This document shows, one piece after another, positions 27,238-37,200 of a DNA stretch of 64,000 nucleotides. The notes below the pieces were generated by a model. It saw nothing but the letters and a program-made list of their open reading frames with translations, was not told the DNA's origin and made no database searches. The stretch is taken from assembly GCA_948485625.1 (NCBI GenBank), contig CAOMRW010000004.1, positions 1 to 64,000 of the forward strand, read 5' to 3'. The first letter of the stretch is position 1. Every line of letters starts with the position of its first letter. Made by a program: the position numbers and the translations under genes. This DNA is from an uncultured Clostridia bacterium (GTDB taxonomy: Bacteria > Bacillota > Clostridia > TANB77 > CAG-508).

Positions 27238-28230
27238 TTACCACCACATTTTAAACCCTTCATATTTTTCATCTTCTAATAAATGTTTGATTAGCTTATA
27301 TACTTCTAACCTAATTAAATATTCATAACTTACTTCTCTATTTAATTTTTTATGTTTAATTTTAGTTTGTAATCTTGTATCTATTTCTCTTGTTATTTCT
27401 TTTCTAGCTTTATCTTTTATATATGTAAAGTTTAATCCCTCTTCAAAGTCTTTCTCTGTTATCTGATTTTTATTTAACATAGAAAATATTAATCTATCTG
27501 CTATAATTGGTTTAAATATTTCTGCAATATCTAAACATAATGAAAATCTTCTTTCAGATGGTTCATGTAAATAGCTTATAGTTGGATTTAATTGTGTTTT
27601 ATATATTTCGCTTAGTACTCTTGTATAAATTATTGTATTCACATATGAAATTAATGAGTTAATTGCATTATCTGGTGGATTTTTTACTCTTTTCTCAAAT
27701 GCTATATTTTGGTTTATTATTGTATTCCATGAATCATAATATACTTTTCTTATATTTCCCTCTATTCCCATTAATTCTTGTACATTTTTGCATAACTTAA
27801 TCTGTTTTCTTAAAAATTCTATTTCTTTCATATATGAATTTAAATCTTTTCCTCTATTATTATAATAAGTTAAATTTCTGTAAATATTATAAGATGCAGA
27901 TTCTATAAAACTTTTTGCAATTTCTAGTCTTTTATTTTTATCTTTATAATGTTCAACTTGTTTTATTAATAGCTTTCCTGATACTAGTGCTTCTTTTGGA
28001 TAATAAGTTCCTGTATAAAATCCATAATAATTAAAAAAATGTATATTTATTCCAAATGATGATAAAAAATTTAGTAGACTTGTATTAAAGTCTAATTCTG
28101 TCATAATATAAATGTCATCCACTCTTTCAACTGGTAAGGATCTTTTTGTATTATCTTTATATATAATTTCTAATGTATTGTCCTTTCTTTGTAATCTTCC
28201 ACTTTTATATAAATAATATGATTGTTTCAT
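27238..28230 (-). CDS. cas1: CRISPR-associated integrase Cas1 (type I-B)
   Basis: 330 aa from MKQSYYLYKSGRLQRKDNTL, with GGAGG 8 bases upstream; a longer frame starts at 28254. Beta N-domain then helical catalytic domain with NPTISYLHEPSERRFSLCLD (metal-binding Glu/His) and KRVKNPPDNAINSLIS. Integrates new spacers with Cas2. Confidence 0.96.
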   Translation of the reverse strand: MKQSYYLYKSGRLQRKDNTLEIIYKDNTKRSLPVERVDDIYIMTELDFNTSLLNFLSSFGINIHFFNYYGFYTGTYYPKEALVSGKLLIKQVEHYKDKNKRLEIAKSFIESASYNIYRNLTYYNNRGKDLNSYMKEIEFLRKQIKLCKNVQELMGIEGNIRKVYYDSWNTIINQNIAFEKRVKNPPDNAINSLISYVNTIIYTRVLSEIYKTQLNPTISYLHEPSERRFSLCLDIAEIFKPIIADRLIFSMLNKNQITEKDFEEGLNFTYIKDKARKEITREIDTRLQTKIKHKKLNREVSYEYLIRLEVYKLIKHLLEDEKYEGFKMWW

Positions 28231-28241
28231 ATTTATTCCTC

Positions 28242-28730
28242 CTAAACATAGCATAAATCAAAGTATGAACATTTATTGCATATCTTAGTATTTAATTTTT
28301 GTGGTGGTTTGTCCATTTTTATAATATCTTTGATGTTTTTTATTACATTTTCTATTATTTTTCTATCTCCTTCTTCTAAAATAACTTCTTTAGTTTCTCT
28401 TAAAAGTGGAAAATCTATTTTAGCTTTTATATTTTTTATCCCTTTAGTTTCTAAATAATATATATAATATTTTAATTGCCATATACTCGCTTCTTCTATT
28501 TTTCTTGTTTTCTTTACTTCATGTAGTACTGCTCCATTTTTTATAAAATCAATATTAATTGTACCATCTATTAAAATTTGTTTTTTCTCTTTTGTATATG
28601 TAGTTTCATCTAAAATTTTTCCCAATTTAACTAATTCGCTATTTTGTTCCATATTAATTTGATTACTAAAATACCATAATCTTCTTTGACAAATAAAATA
28701 ATAATAAATCATTATTCCCGTAATATTCAT
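28242..28730 (-). CDS. cas4: Cas4 exonuclease-like protein
   Basis: 162 aa. One cysteine in the N-terminal CQRRLWYFSN and three in CNKCSYFDLCYV at the end bind the Fe-S cluster; QIN... VLHEVKKTRKIEEASIWQLK holds the PD-(D/E)XK residues. Trims prespacers and helps choose PAM-side orientation. Its last bases contain the cas1 ribosome site. Confidence 0.93.
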   Translation of the reverse strand: MNITGIMIYYYFICQRRLWYFSNQINMEQNSELVKLGKILDETTYTKEKKQILIDGTINIDFIKNGAVLHEVKKTRKIEEASIWQLKYYIYYLETKGIKNIKAKIDFPLLRETKEVILEEGDRKIIENVIKNIKDIIKMDKPPQKLNTKICNKCSYFDLCYV

Positions 28731-28743
28731 TAATCCCTCCTTA

Positions 28744-30948
28744 TTAGAATTCTCTTGTGTCTATTTCATATTCTTCGTCTTTTTCTAGCAATAATCCTAT
28801 ATCATTGTCATATTTAGTATCTATAATGTAAGTATTTTTAATATATGGGCATTCTGTTATTAATTCTTGTAATTTCCATCTATTTGATTTACTAATTGAT
28901 ATAAATAATTTATTTATTTGTCTTCTTAATTCAAATTTTTCTTCTTTTGTTTGTTCATTTTCGTATTTCTTAAATAAATCCAAATTCTTATCATAAATAC
29001 TTTTTGGAATCACATTAACATTATCAATATCTCTTAATATACTTTGTGCTTGTTTTTTGTCTGTATTATAATCAATTATATTTTCCAAAATATTAAACGC
29101 ATTTTTAAATCTATCATAAAAATCTGTTCCTTCTAAAAGTTCTGTTGAATATAATTTATCAACTAATTCTATTTTTGTTTTTTCTTCTAAAATTTTATTA
29201 TCATATTCTTCTAATAGCTTTATGCTTTTATGATATATTTCTTCATCATATACATATTTTATTCCACTTGTTTCTTTTGTATATATTTTTATATTAGGTT
29301 CTTCTCCATTATATTCTCTACTTCTATAGCATCTTCCTAGTCTTTGGAATAAACTATCTAGAGTTGACATTTCTGTATATAATAAGTCGAAATCTATATC
29401 TAATGATGCTTCTACTATTTGAGTAGTTATCCATATTCCACTTTCATTTTCTTTATTTGAAAATTCTTTTATGTTTTTTTCCTTTTGGTTTCTATCTTCT
29501 ATCTCAAATCTAGAATGTAATAAATTTACATTGTTAGCTCCTATTTCTTTTAATTCTTTATATATTTCTATCGCCTTATTTATTGTGTTCACAATAATTA
29601 ATGTTTTCTTATTTTTTGATTTTTCATAGATTTCTTCTATATCATCATTTATTTTTTTGTCCAATATTTTTATTTTGTGTCTTTTAGTATCTTTTATAAA
29701 TTCATTATATTTAATTTTTATTTTCATTTCTTCTAATTTTTCTTTATATATTCTTGGAAGAGTTGCTGTCATTATCATAAATTTGCCACCAATATTATTT
29801 ATCATTTGTAAACCTTTTAAAATTATTGCTACGATTTCTGGTGAATATGCTTGTATTTCATCTATTATTACTTTTGAGTAACTTAATGTTGCATACATTT
29901 TTTCATATCCTTTATATTTAAAAACAAATGGAAATATTTGATCTATTGTACATGCTGTTATTTTTTGATATAAATTTTTAGATTGTTCCATTTTTTTAAT
30001 TTCTAATTCTAATTCTTTTACTCTATTTTCCGCTTCTGTTGTTTCTTCTAAATAATCTATTGCTGTTGAATGCAATAGTCCTACATGGTTATATTTAATT
30101 TGCTCTAGAATTCTTGTGTAAATAGCGTTTATGCTTATTCTTAATGGTAATGTAAAAAATGTTTTATCATTATTGCTCCATAATAATGAACTTTCAGTTT
30201 TTCCTATTCCAGTTGAACCAATAATAACTAAATTTTCATTTTGATTTTCTTTAGTAAATGTTTGTAGCTCATTTAATTTAGATTTTTTATTTTCTATAAA
30301 CTCTTCTACAAATGTTGATATTTCTTCATTTGTTTCATCTTCTATATTTATTCCTGCTGAACTACAATGATCTAATCTATGTAATAATCCTTTCATTAAA
30401 CAATATTCTTTATATAATTTATCTCCTTCTCTTATTCTAGATTGACCTTCTACAAGTCCTAAATAAAATGTTTTTAATTCTGGAATCTCTATTTCCAATT
30501 CTTCTTCTATATTTTCTATATTAGGTTTTATATCTTCTTCTATTATTTCATTTAATAATTTTCTATCTATATGTACTATATCTCTTTCATGGTGATAAAA
30601 AATTGCTTGATATACTAGTATTTTTTCTTCCTTTGTCATATTATATTTCTTTGTTGGTATAAACATTGGCGATATCTGTTCATGTTTTATAATATCATTA
30701 TTAAATCTAGTCTTTATTAACTCTTTTCCTAATTTTTTTCTTATTACATTTTGAAATCCTGAAAATACTTTTCCTATATCATGATATTTGCAAATTATTT
30801 CCATTAACTCCCAGAATCTTTCTTCATTAATCGTAATTATTTTTGTAATCTTTTTTCCATATTTTCTTCTTAATATTTTTAAATTTTCTAATACTTTATC
30901 TGTATGTTTTTTTATTGATTCTATTGGTTCTGATTTTGCATAATGCAT
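28744..30948 (-). CDS. cas3: CRISPR-associated helicase/nuclease Cas3 (HD domain fused)
   Basis: 734 aa. N-terminal HD nuclease (SIKKHTDKVLENLKIL; CKYHDIGKVF; FYHHERD), helicase with Walker A IGSTGIGKTESS, DEIQAYSPEIV box, MTATLPR, and GIWITTQIVEASLDIDFDLL, QRLGRCYRSR. Degrades DNA marked by Cascade. A CGG at 30030 is out of frame. Confidence 0.97.
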   Translation of the reverse strand: MHYAKSEPIESIKKHTDKVLENLKILRRKYGKKITKIITINEERFWELMEIICKYHDIGKVFSGFQNVIRKKLGKELIKTRFNNDIIKHEQISPMFIPTKKYNMTKEEKILVYQAIFYHHERDIVHIDRKLLNEIIEEDIKPNIENIEEELEIEIPELKTFYLGLVEGQSRIREGDKLYKEYCLMKGLLHRLDHCSSAGINIEDETNEEISTFVEEFIENKKSKLNELQTFTKENQNENLVIIGSTGIGKTESSLLWSNNDKTFFTLPLRISINAIYTRILEQIKYNHVGLLHSTAIDYLEETTEAENRVKELELEIKKMEQSKNLYQKITACTIDQIFPFVFKYKGYEKMYATLSYSKVIIDEIQAYSPEIVAIILKGLQMINNIGGKFMIMTATLPRIYKEKLEEMKIKIKYNEFIKDTKRHKIKILDKKINDDIEEIYEKSKNKKTLIIVNTINKAIEIYKELKEIGANNVNLLHSRFEIEDRNQKEKNIKEFSNKENESGIWITTQIVEASLDIDFDLLYTEMSTLDSLFQRLGRCYRSREYNGEEPNIKIYTKETSGIKYVYDEEIYHKSIKLLEEYDNKILEEKTKIELVDKLYSTELLEGTDFYDRFKNAFNILENIIDYNTDKKQAQSILRDIDNVNVIPKSIYDKNLDLFKKYENEQTKEEKFELRRQINKLFISISKSNRWKLQELITECPYIKNTYIIDTKYDNDIGLLLEKDEEYEIDTREF

Positions 30949-30980
30949 TTTCTTCTCCTTTCAAATTAGCCACACTTTAT

Positions 30981-31643
30981 TTATAAGTGTGGCATTTCTT
31001 TACTATAAAAAAATATATAATCTCCATCTTCATCTTCTATTGTTTCAAATACACTTCCATTTGAGTGTTTTTCTACATATTTTACATTTACTTTATTCCA
31101 TTGTCTAATATCATTTTTTATCTGATATGTAGTATTTAGTCTATAATTAATACCACTAGCCATTGTCTCTATCCATTCTGGTATATAAGCACTTCTCTTA
31201 ATTGTTACCTCTTCAACTTTTTCTACATTTTCCAGTATTTTTATATCATCTATTCTTACCAAATCTTCATTTCTTCCTAAAGTAAATGTCTCTGTTCCAT
31301 TTATTATATTTGTATATATTTTGTCTACTATTTCATCTTCTGCCTGTACATGTATAATTAAATTAATATTTAAAAGTTGATGTACATTTCTTGGCATTGC
31401 TGTTACTTTATTATTTCCTTTATACATTCTTAAATTTTGATAGTTACTAAATATACTTTCATATTCTCCTTGTATTGATATATTCATTGGAAAATATTCT
31501 CCTGGATTTGCTTGTAATATTTTATGGAACATTCCTATTACTGTTGAATATGGTGGTAAAGGATATGTCTCTGCAACTTTATTGGCAAATGGTTTTTTAT
31601 AGCATGCTGTTTCTTGGTATAATTTTATTTTTAGAATTTTCAT
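30981..31643 (-). CDS. cas5: Cas5 (Cas5t-type, type I-B)
   Basis: 220 aa. RAMP-like N-terminus MKILKIKLYQETACYKKPFA then ETYPLPPYSTVIGMFHKIL, typical of the Cst-subtype Cas5. Binds the 5' handle of the crRNA in the Cascade complex. 33 bases before cas3. Confidence 0.92.
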   Translation of the reverse strand: MKILKIKLYQETACYKKPFANKVAETYPLPPYSTVIGMFHKILQANPGEYFPMNISIQGEYESIFSNYQNLRMYKGNNKVTAMPRNVHQLLNINLIIHVQAEDEIVDKIYTNIINGTETFTLGRNEDLVRIDDIKILENVEKVEEVTIKRSAYIPEWIETMASGINYRLNTTYQIKNDIRQWNKVNVKYVEKHSNGSVFETIEDEDGDYIFFYSKEMPHL

Positions 31644-31662
31644 TTATTCCAATCCTTTCTTT

Positions 31663-32562
31663 TTAGGATTCATAATATTTTGTTACATCTTCTTTTAAAT
31701 TTTCAAAAAATTCTTCTATATTTGTCACTTTGCCATCAAATGCTTCTTTTATTTCATCTTCATTTTTAAATGTATTTTTTATAATTCCTATATTTGTATC
31801 TTCATAGATTGAATTTTCTCCTATTGTTAGCTTACTTGTATCTTTTAGTATTTCTGTATCTATGCTGAATTCACCTTTTTGACCTGTTAGTTTTATTCTT
31901 CCTAAGTAGAATGGTGAATTTATATTATACATTCCTCCTATTACGAAAACAGGACTTAAGTTTTCTTCTCTTCCTCTAATTTCTCTATTTAGTATTTTTA
32001 CAATATCTAATAACTGAGTTATTCTTTTTGCTTTTTCTTCATTTGATATTTCAATTGTGTCATCTATTCCTACTTTTTCTAAATCTATAGTAATCGTATA
32101 TGTATAATAACTTAAATGTTGTTCTATGTTTGCAAGATTTGGGAATTCTTCAATTCTATCTGCTAGTCCTTTGTTATTTAAAAATTCCATATCACTTTTA
32201 TAATCTTCTAAAGATATTGCATTACTTAGTCTTACTGTTGCACTTCTTATACTTGAGTTGTCATTTTTAACTGTTTTCATATATCCAAATAAATCCATTT
32301 CTTCTGAATCTTCTATTGTTAGTTTTTCTTTAAATTGTACTGTTCCTTTTGATTTATCTACTACTTCCAAGTTCCACCCATACATTTTATTTGCAAGTCT
32401 TACTATGTCATATCTTAATGCTTGTCTTGATGCAAATGTATATATACTTCCATCTCCTCTTGTTAATTTCTTTAGTTCTGAAACATTTCCAATTCCTTCT
32501 CCATAATTTAAGCTTTGTGCTTTAAATATAAGACTTATTGATAATCCTTTTTTATTATTCAT
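31663..32562 (-). CDS. cas7: Cas7 (Cst2/DevR family)
   Basis: 299 aa. MNNKKGLSISLIFKAQSLNY and GEGIGNVSELKKLTRG, FASRQALRYDIVR are the signature of Cst2/DevR-type Cas7. Polymerises along the crRNA as the Cascade backbone. 20 bases from cas5. Confidence 0.94.
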   Translation of the reverse strand: MNNKKGLSISLIFKAQSLNYGEGIGNVSELKKLTRGDGSIYTFASRQALRYDIVRLANKMYGWNLEVVDKSKGTVQFKEKLTIEDSEEMDLFGYMKTVKNDNSSIRSATVRLSNAISLEDYKSDMEFLNNKGLADRIEEFPNLANIEQHLSYYTYTITIDLEKVGIDDTIEISNEEKAKRITQLLDIVKILNREIRGREENLSPVFVIGGMYNINSPFYLGRIKLTGQKGEFSIDTEILKDTSKLTIGENSIYEDTNIGIIKNTFKNEDEIKEAFDGKVTNIEEFFENLKEDVTKYYES

Positions 32563-32642
32563 CTCATTTTTCCTCCTTTGACCAAGATATTATTATTTTT
32601 TATATCTCTTCTTTTATTATTTTTCTTACTCCTTGACAGTTT

Positions 32643-34469
32643 TTATTCTTTATTTTCATATCTATTAGATATTAATCCTGATAAAAAACTATTTGCTATT
32701 GATTCAAAGTCCAAATTTGTTTCTTGCATTGTTTCTATAAATATTGGTGATACATCTTTCCCCATTGCCATATGTATTTTTATGATAATTCCCATAAATT
32801 GTTTTTTATTCCCTGTGTTTATACTGCTTAGCATTTTATGTGTGTATGTATTTAATTTGTTTTCTTCTCCTTTTTTCTTCAATTCTTCATGTATTTCAAT
32901 TCCTAAATAGTATAAGACTTTTAATTTATCATCATTTTTATTTATTTTTTCCACTCCTTCTATCTCCTTTTTTAATAAATTTAATATCATTCTTGTTTTA
33001 GTTGCTACAAATAAATTATATCCATTTGGATTTTCTTTTTTTATTTCGTCTCTTATTCTTTCATTTATAATGTATTTGATATCTTTATTTTTCAAAATAT
33101 AATTTACTATCTGTAATTTGAATTTATAATCATTTATTTTAGATATGGTTGTTTTTGAGTATCCTTTAAAAAATTCTGCTACATATCTTTTTATGTTAAA
33201 ATATTCAATTCTACTATATGCACCATATTCTGCATCAAATTCTACTACAAATATATTGTCTAATTGCCATCTACTTATTTGTTGTTCTTGTTCTACTATA
33301 TTTAGTATTAATTGTGTATAAGGATTTTCTGTTTTGTTTTCATATTTAGAATTATTATCAAAATTATTATTTGTACTTAATAATGTGTTTACATTTGTAT
33401 CATAATTTACAAAACTTAATGATTGTTTCTCTTTATATTCTCCATTTTCTTTTACTGTTTTTGTTATTTTAGTTATTCCTGCAGGTATACAGAATAGAAT
33501 TAATTTACATATATCACATATTGGAAGCTTTACATTTTGGTTCCAAAAGAAATTTCTTGCATTATCACTACTTATTGCTAGTGGCACAAAATTACCTTCT
33601 GAATATGTTGTTGTTTTTCCAAAGTTATTTTCACACATACTACAATTTTCAATTACTTTTTCTTTTAAATATTCTTGTATATCTTCTATCTGTTTTCCTT
33701 TTTCAATATAATCTCTTTTTATTTTTGAGTATATTTTTTCTATTTCTTTTGTTATTCTTTTTTCTTTTGTTTTATTTTCTATATATTCTTTTATTTCTTC
33801 TATTTTATATTTTCCATCTATTATGTTATGAATAAATCCTGTTTCTATAATATTACTTATATAATCTATATACATTAGTTCTTCTTGTTCTTCATTTGAT
33901 AGAGCTGTTTTTGTTACATTTAGAAAGGATGGTTGTCCATAATATGTATTGCTTAATATACTTTTAAATAAATTTAATGTTAATCTTTTGTTTATATTTT
34001 CTTTTTTGATATTTTCTAATAAGACTGTTTTTATTTTTTTGATTTCTTCTTGTGAATCTTCTTTGTCTATTTTGTCATATACTTTTTTCATTTTGTTATA
34101 AGTTTGTTCATCTATTTTTTTAATTTTATCTAATTGTTTTTTTATTGTTTCTTTTATATATTTTTTATTTGATTTTATTTTATCTTTTCTTTGTTTCTCT
34201 TTATCTTTTTCCTCTAATTGTATTTCTATATTATTTTGTATATATTCGAATGATGATTTTGTTCTATCAATCACACTTTTAGCCACATCATATTTTTCAT
34301 AAAAATATTTAAAATAATATTTATTAAAATCTTTTAAATTTTCTGTATCAAATTCTATATAATTCTCATTTATTTTGGCAAAATTATCATTATTATGCTT
34401 CAATATTCTTAGAAACCCTACTATTCCTGCATTGATGAACCATTCATTTAGATATACTTTTGTTTTCAA
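32643..34469 (-). CDS. cas8b: Cas8b1 (Cst1-type large subunit)
   Basis: 608 aa. N-terminus MKTKVYLNEWFINAGIVGFL; central zinc finger CSMCENNFGKTTTYSEGNF ... NVKLPICDICK (two CxxC pairs); LFCIPAGI. This is the Cst1-type large subunit of type I-B Cascade, which reads the PAM. Lysine-rich coiled segment between about 85 and 150. Confidence 0.9.
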   Translation of the reverse strand: MKTKVYLNEWFINAGIVGFLRILKHNNDNFAKINENYIEFDTENLKDFNKYYFKYFYEKYDVAKSVIDRTKSSFEYIQNNIEIQLEEKDKEKQRKDKIKSNKKYIKETIKKQLDKIKKIDEQTYNKMKKVYDKIDKEDSQEEIKKIKTVLLENIKKENINKRLTLNLFKSILSNTYYGQPSFLNVTKTALSNEEQEELMYIDYISNIIETGFIHNIIDGKYKIEEIKEYIENKTKEKRITKEIEKIYSKIKRDYIEKGKQIEDIQEYLKEKVIENCSMCENNFGKTTTYSEGNFVPLAISSDNARNFFWNQNVKLPICDICKLILFCIPAGITKITKTVKENGEYKEKQSLSFVNYDTNVNTLLSTNNNFDNNSKYENKTENPYTQLILNIVEQEQQISRWQLDNIFVVEFDAEYGAYSRIEYFNIKRYVAEFFKGYSKTTISKINDYKFKLQIVNYILKNKDIKYIINERIRDEIKKENPNGYNLFVATKTRMILNLLKKEIEGVEKINKNDDKLKVLYYLGIEIHEELKKKGEENKLNTYTHKMLSSINTGNKKQFMGIIIKIHMAMGKDVSPIFIETMQETNLDFESIANSFLSGLISNRYENKE

Positions 34470-34484
34470 TTTTACACCTCCTTC

Positions 34485-35198
34485 TTATATTATTTGGAAC
34501 ATTCCAAATCCTGCTGAATGTTTGCTTCCCATTCCTGCATTATATAAATATGTAAGTAGGTCTTTATCTCCACTTATATTAAATAGTCCTGTTGAACATT
34601 CTATTTGTTTTTCATAAAATTTTATTACTACTTTTTTTGCATTTATTGGTGTAATTTTAAAGTCTTCTACTATTGCTTCTGGTAAGTTTGTTATTTTTAA
34701 TTGTTGTTTTATATTCATTTTTAGTGTTTCTTCAAATTCTTCATGCCTTGAAGAATAATAGTAATCTTTCCTGTTTTCTCTATACCTTACACATAATGGT
34801 GATTGAAATTTTACTGTTATATTTTCTGTTGTTATTTCTTTTTCCATTATCATTGTTATGTTTTTTAGTGTTACTGTATTTTTATTTAATGGGAATTTTT
34901 TGTATTTTTGTTTATTAAATGAATTATATAAAATGATTGCTGTTTCATAATCTGCTACTGATATATTTAGTTCAAGATTTCTATCTTCTATAATAATTTT
35001 TTCTTTTTCTATTTTTGGATTTTTGAAGTATACTGAAAATGTGTAATTTTTAATTATAGGGTCTTTTTCGTTGTAGAATTTTTTATAATATTCTTCATTA
35101 TATTCTGACAATGCAAGTTTAAAATAGCTTATTATGTTTCTTCTATAATCTATTGGTATTTCTGGATTTTCTAATGCTAGATATAATTTAAATCTCAT
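34485..35198 (-). CDS. cas6: Cas6 crRNA-processing endoribonuclease
   Basis: 237 aa. Double ferredoxin fold; C-terminal glycine-rich loop AGMGSKHSAGFGMF. First gene of the operon. Cuts pre-crRNA within the repeat. Confidence 0.94.
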   Translation of the reverse strand: MRFKLYLALENPEIPIDYRRNIISYFKLALSEYNEEYYKKFYNEKDPIIKNYTFSVYFKNPKIEKEKIIIEDRNLELNISVADYETAIILYNSFNKQKYKKFPLNKNTVTLKNITMIMEKEITTENITVKFQSPLCVRYRENRKDYYYSSRHEEFEETLKMNIKQQLKITNLPEAIVEDFKITPINAKKVVIKFYEKQIECSTGLFNISGDKDLLTYLYNAGMGSKHSAGFGMFQII

Positions 35199-35256
35199 TT
35201 TTTCACCTCCTTTTTTATTATTTTTTAATAAATCAGATAGTGTAATAAATTATAGA

Positions 35257-35357
35257 TTTATTTTCTAATATATTTAAATTATTAATATTGTATTTTAGGC
35301 TATTCCTATTTAATGTTATATCTTTACATTCCAATATATTTAGATTTTTATTGATAT
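35257..35357. repeat. Relic pair of degenerate CRISPR repeats upstream of cas6
   Basis: Two degenerate copies of the array repeat (ending about 35288 and starting about 35322; both contain AATATATTTAAATT/AGATT) are separated by about 33 bases, a spacer-size gap, in the same orientation as array 1. They look like a dying mini-array. Confidence 0.5.
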
Positions 35358-35555
35358 TCTTAATAAATCTATAATATAATTACTTTTATGTTATATTTTC
35401 TATCTAAGTATTTTTTATATTAGAGGCTTTATTTATTGTTTATTTACTATCTTTATTTGATTTATTTTTAAGCATTATATATCAATTCCATCAAGAAAAT
35501 TGTCGAAGCATGTCAGAATATATATTTTTTTCTTTAATTTTGAAATAAATTGTAT

Positions 35556-35705
35556 TTATTTCAAAAATCCAGAATTATTTTTTTCTTTTAAATATTTTCT
35601 ATATTCTTCTTGACTTATGATTTTTTTCTCATTAAAGTATTTTTTATATTCTTCTTTAGTTATAATTAATTTTTTTATGGATTCATTCGATATTACATTA
35701 TTCAT
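35556..35705 (-). CDS. 49-aa protein with an internally duplicated motif
   Basis: MNNVISNESIKKLIITKEEY then KKYFNEKKIISQEEYRKYLK: the unit (T/S)(K/Q)EEY(K/R)KYxxEK occurs twice, 14 residues apart. GGAGA ribosome site. It resembles SHOCT-type helical hairpins. Located between cas6 and CRISPR array 2. Function unknown. Confidence 0.45.
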   Translation of the reverse strand: MNNVISNESIKKLIITKEEYKKYFNEKKIISQEEYRKYLKEKNNSGFLK

Positions 35706-36171
35706 ATATTTTCTCCTTTATATTGTATGAATATATATTCTTTTTGAGCTCAACTATATTTTATATTTTCTATTTCTTAATGTTAAGTTGAGAAAAAATT
35801 TTTAAATTTAACTTTTTGAAATTTTATAATTTTAAAATCAGTATTTTTGATTATAAAAAAGCTGAATAAAATTTTTTGAATTAAATATTTTTGAAGTTTA
35901 TAAAATTTATTATTAATAAAAATTTTCATAATAAAAAAACCCTCTTTCGTATAAAAATTTGACAATTCACACTCAAGAGGGTATACTTAATTTACAATAT
36001 ACTTTTTTGAGTAGATTGTGGTTTAGAAGAGGTGTCTTGATTTGCCGTCTTTCACCTCTTTTGCTATATTATATATTCTTATTTTTTTATTGTCAAAACC
36101 CGTTTTCGACAAATAAAGCTTGTAGCTACTGAAAACACTACAAACTTTTATTTCAAAAATTTTTTTAGCTA
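35706..36171. other. Non-coding stretch with three consecutive hairpins
   Basis: ACCCTCTT/AAGAGGGT at 35939-35982, AAGAGGTG/CACCTCTT at 36027-36060, AAATAAA-TTGTAG/CTACAA-TTTATTT at 36111-36153. They could be terminators or a structured RNA between the CRISPR locus and the 36172 gene. A very AT-rich 60-codon frame at 35783-35965 is not credible as a gene. Confidence 0.45.
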
Positions 36172-36507
36172 TTATTTTATTCTATTTCTTAATTCATGCC
36201 AATTTAGTCCTGTTATATATTTTATACTTTCTGAACATAGTAAACATTGCTCTTTTGCATATTTATTCCATTCATCTATTGTAGGAAATTTTGCAAAATC
36301 TGATGTTATTCTTTTTAATAAATCTATTGATTTTTTATATTTTTTATCCATTATACTATCTTCTGGAAACTGTACTTCATTTTTATAATATATATTTATC
36401 AATTCATTAAATTCTTCACTTATTACTTTTGTTTTCTCTGAACTTAATCCATATTTTTCTATTGATATATGTAATTTTTCTCTTAATCTTTCAATTTTAT
36501 CTTTCAT
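36172..36507 (-). CDS. Hypothetical protein (111 aa)
   Basis: MKDKIERLREKLHISIEKYG, helical; second half FPTIDEWNKYAKEQCLLCSE, SIKYITGLNWHELRNRIK looks like a small DNA- or protein-binding module. Start ATG has AGGAG upstream. It lies next to CRISPR array 2. Similar small helical genes are common in Firmicutes; function unknown. Confidence 0.5.
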   Translation of the reverse strand: MKDKIERLREKLHISIEKYGLSSEKTKVISEEFNELINIYYKNEVQFPEDSIMDKKYKKSIDLLKRITSDFAKFPTIDEWNKYAKEQCLLCSESIKYITGLNWHELRNRIK

Positions 36508-36758
36508 TAGTACTTCTCCTACTTCATTTTTTCTACATTTTTTATTATTTTATCATATTTTTCTTTATATTAACATGAACTATTTGTACAAATTTTAAAT
36601 TAATAATGTCTTTTATTTTATATGTAGTTTTTATATGATAATATAATATTATAAATAATATATTATATTTTTGTATAAATAACAATTTATTTATTATAGT
36701 TTAATATATTATAATATAGATTGAGTTATGAACTGAAAATATAATAAAGTTAATTGTA
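36508..36758. other. AT-rich region before array 2
   Basis: About 88 percent AT, no gene. May serve as leader of array 2. Confidence 0.35.
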
Positions 36759-37051
36759 TCATTAATCTAAGTAAACTATAATATAAAGACGGAATATATA
36801 AGAGTAACTAAACTTTATACAGGAATATTAATTTAAATAGACTAGAATATAAAGTTCTTAAAGGGATTTGTACAATGAACTATCTAACTAATATTAATCT
36901 AAATAAACTAGAATATAAAGAAGGCAGTAGCTCCGTCTGCTACATTTATTCCACGTAATATTAATTTAAATAGACTAGAATATAAAGGTTACAAGTGTTA
37001 TGTCCTGGATACTTGCAAAGCATATTAATCTAAATAACTTAGAATATAAAA
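36759..37051 (+). CRISPR. CRISPR array 2, inverted relative to array 1 (5 repeats incl. degenerate ends)
   Basis: Repeats are the reverse complement of the array 1 repeat (ATATTAATTTAAATAGACTA...). Good copies at 36825, 36891 and 36958; degenerate ones at 36759 (six mismatches) and 37022 (ends AAAA). Spacers 34-37 bases. Because of inversion it points toward the tail module. Transcribed strand not proven. Confidence 0.93.
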
Positions 37052-37200
37052 AATTTTGGAGGATTTTTAACAGTTGGCGGTGGTAATAGTAATATAAATA
37101 GTATAGTCATTAAAAGCAATGTTGGCTAAATAATTTTATCTAACACTGCTTTTATCTGTTTTCATACAACTTATTATCTACCAAAATATTTCCTTTTATT
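37052..37200. other. Intergenic after array 2, with a possible gene-end remnant
   Basis: Plus-strand frame ending GGGNSNINSIVIKSNVG-stop (about 37070-37131) looks like a protein C-terminus cut by the array; then AAAAGCA/TGCTTTT hairpin. Confidence 0.3.

Noticed and set aside
35783..35965. 60-codon frame as a gene
   Set aside because: Extremely AT-rich, Phe/Lys/Ile-only composition, overlaps a terminator hairpin.
26345..37051. Self-targeting spacers against the element or tail module
   Set aside because: No spacer showed a recognisable match elsewhere in the window by eye.
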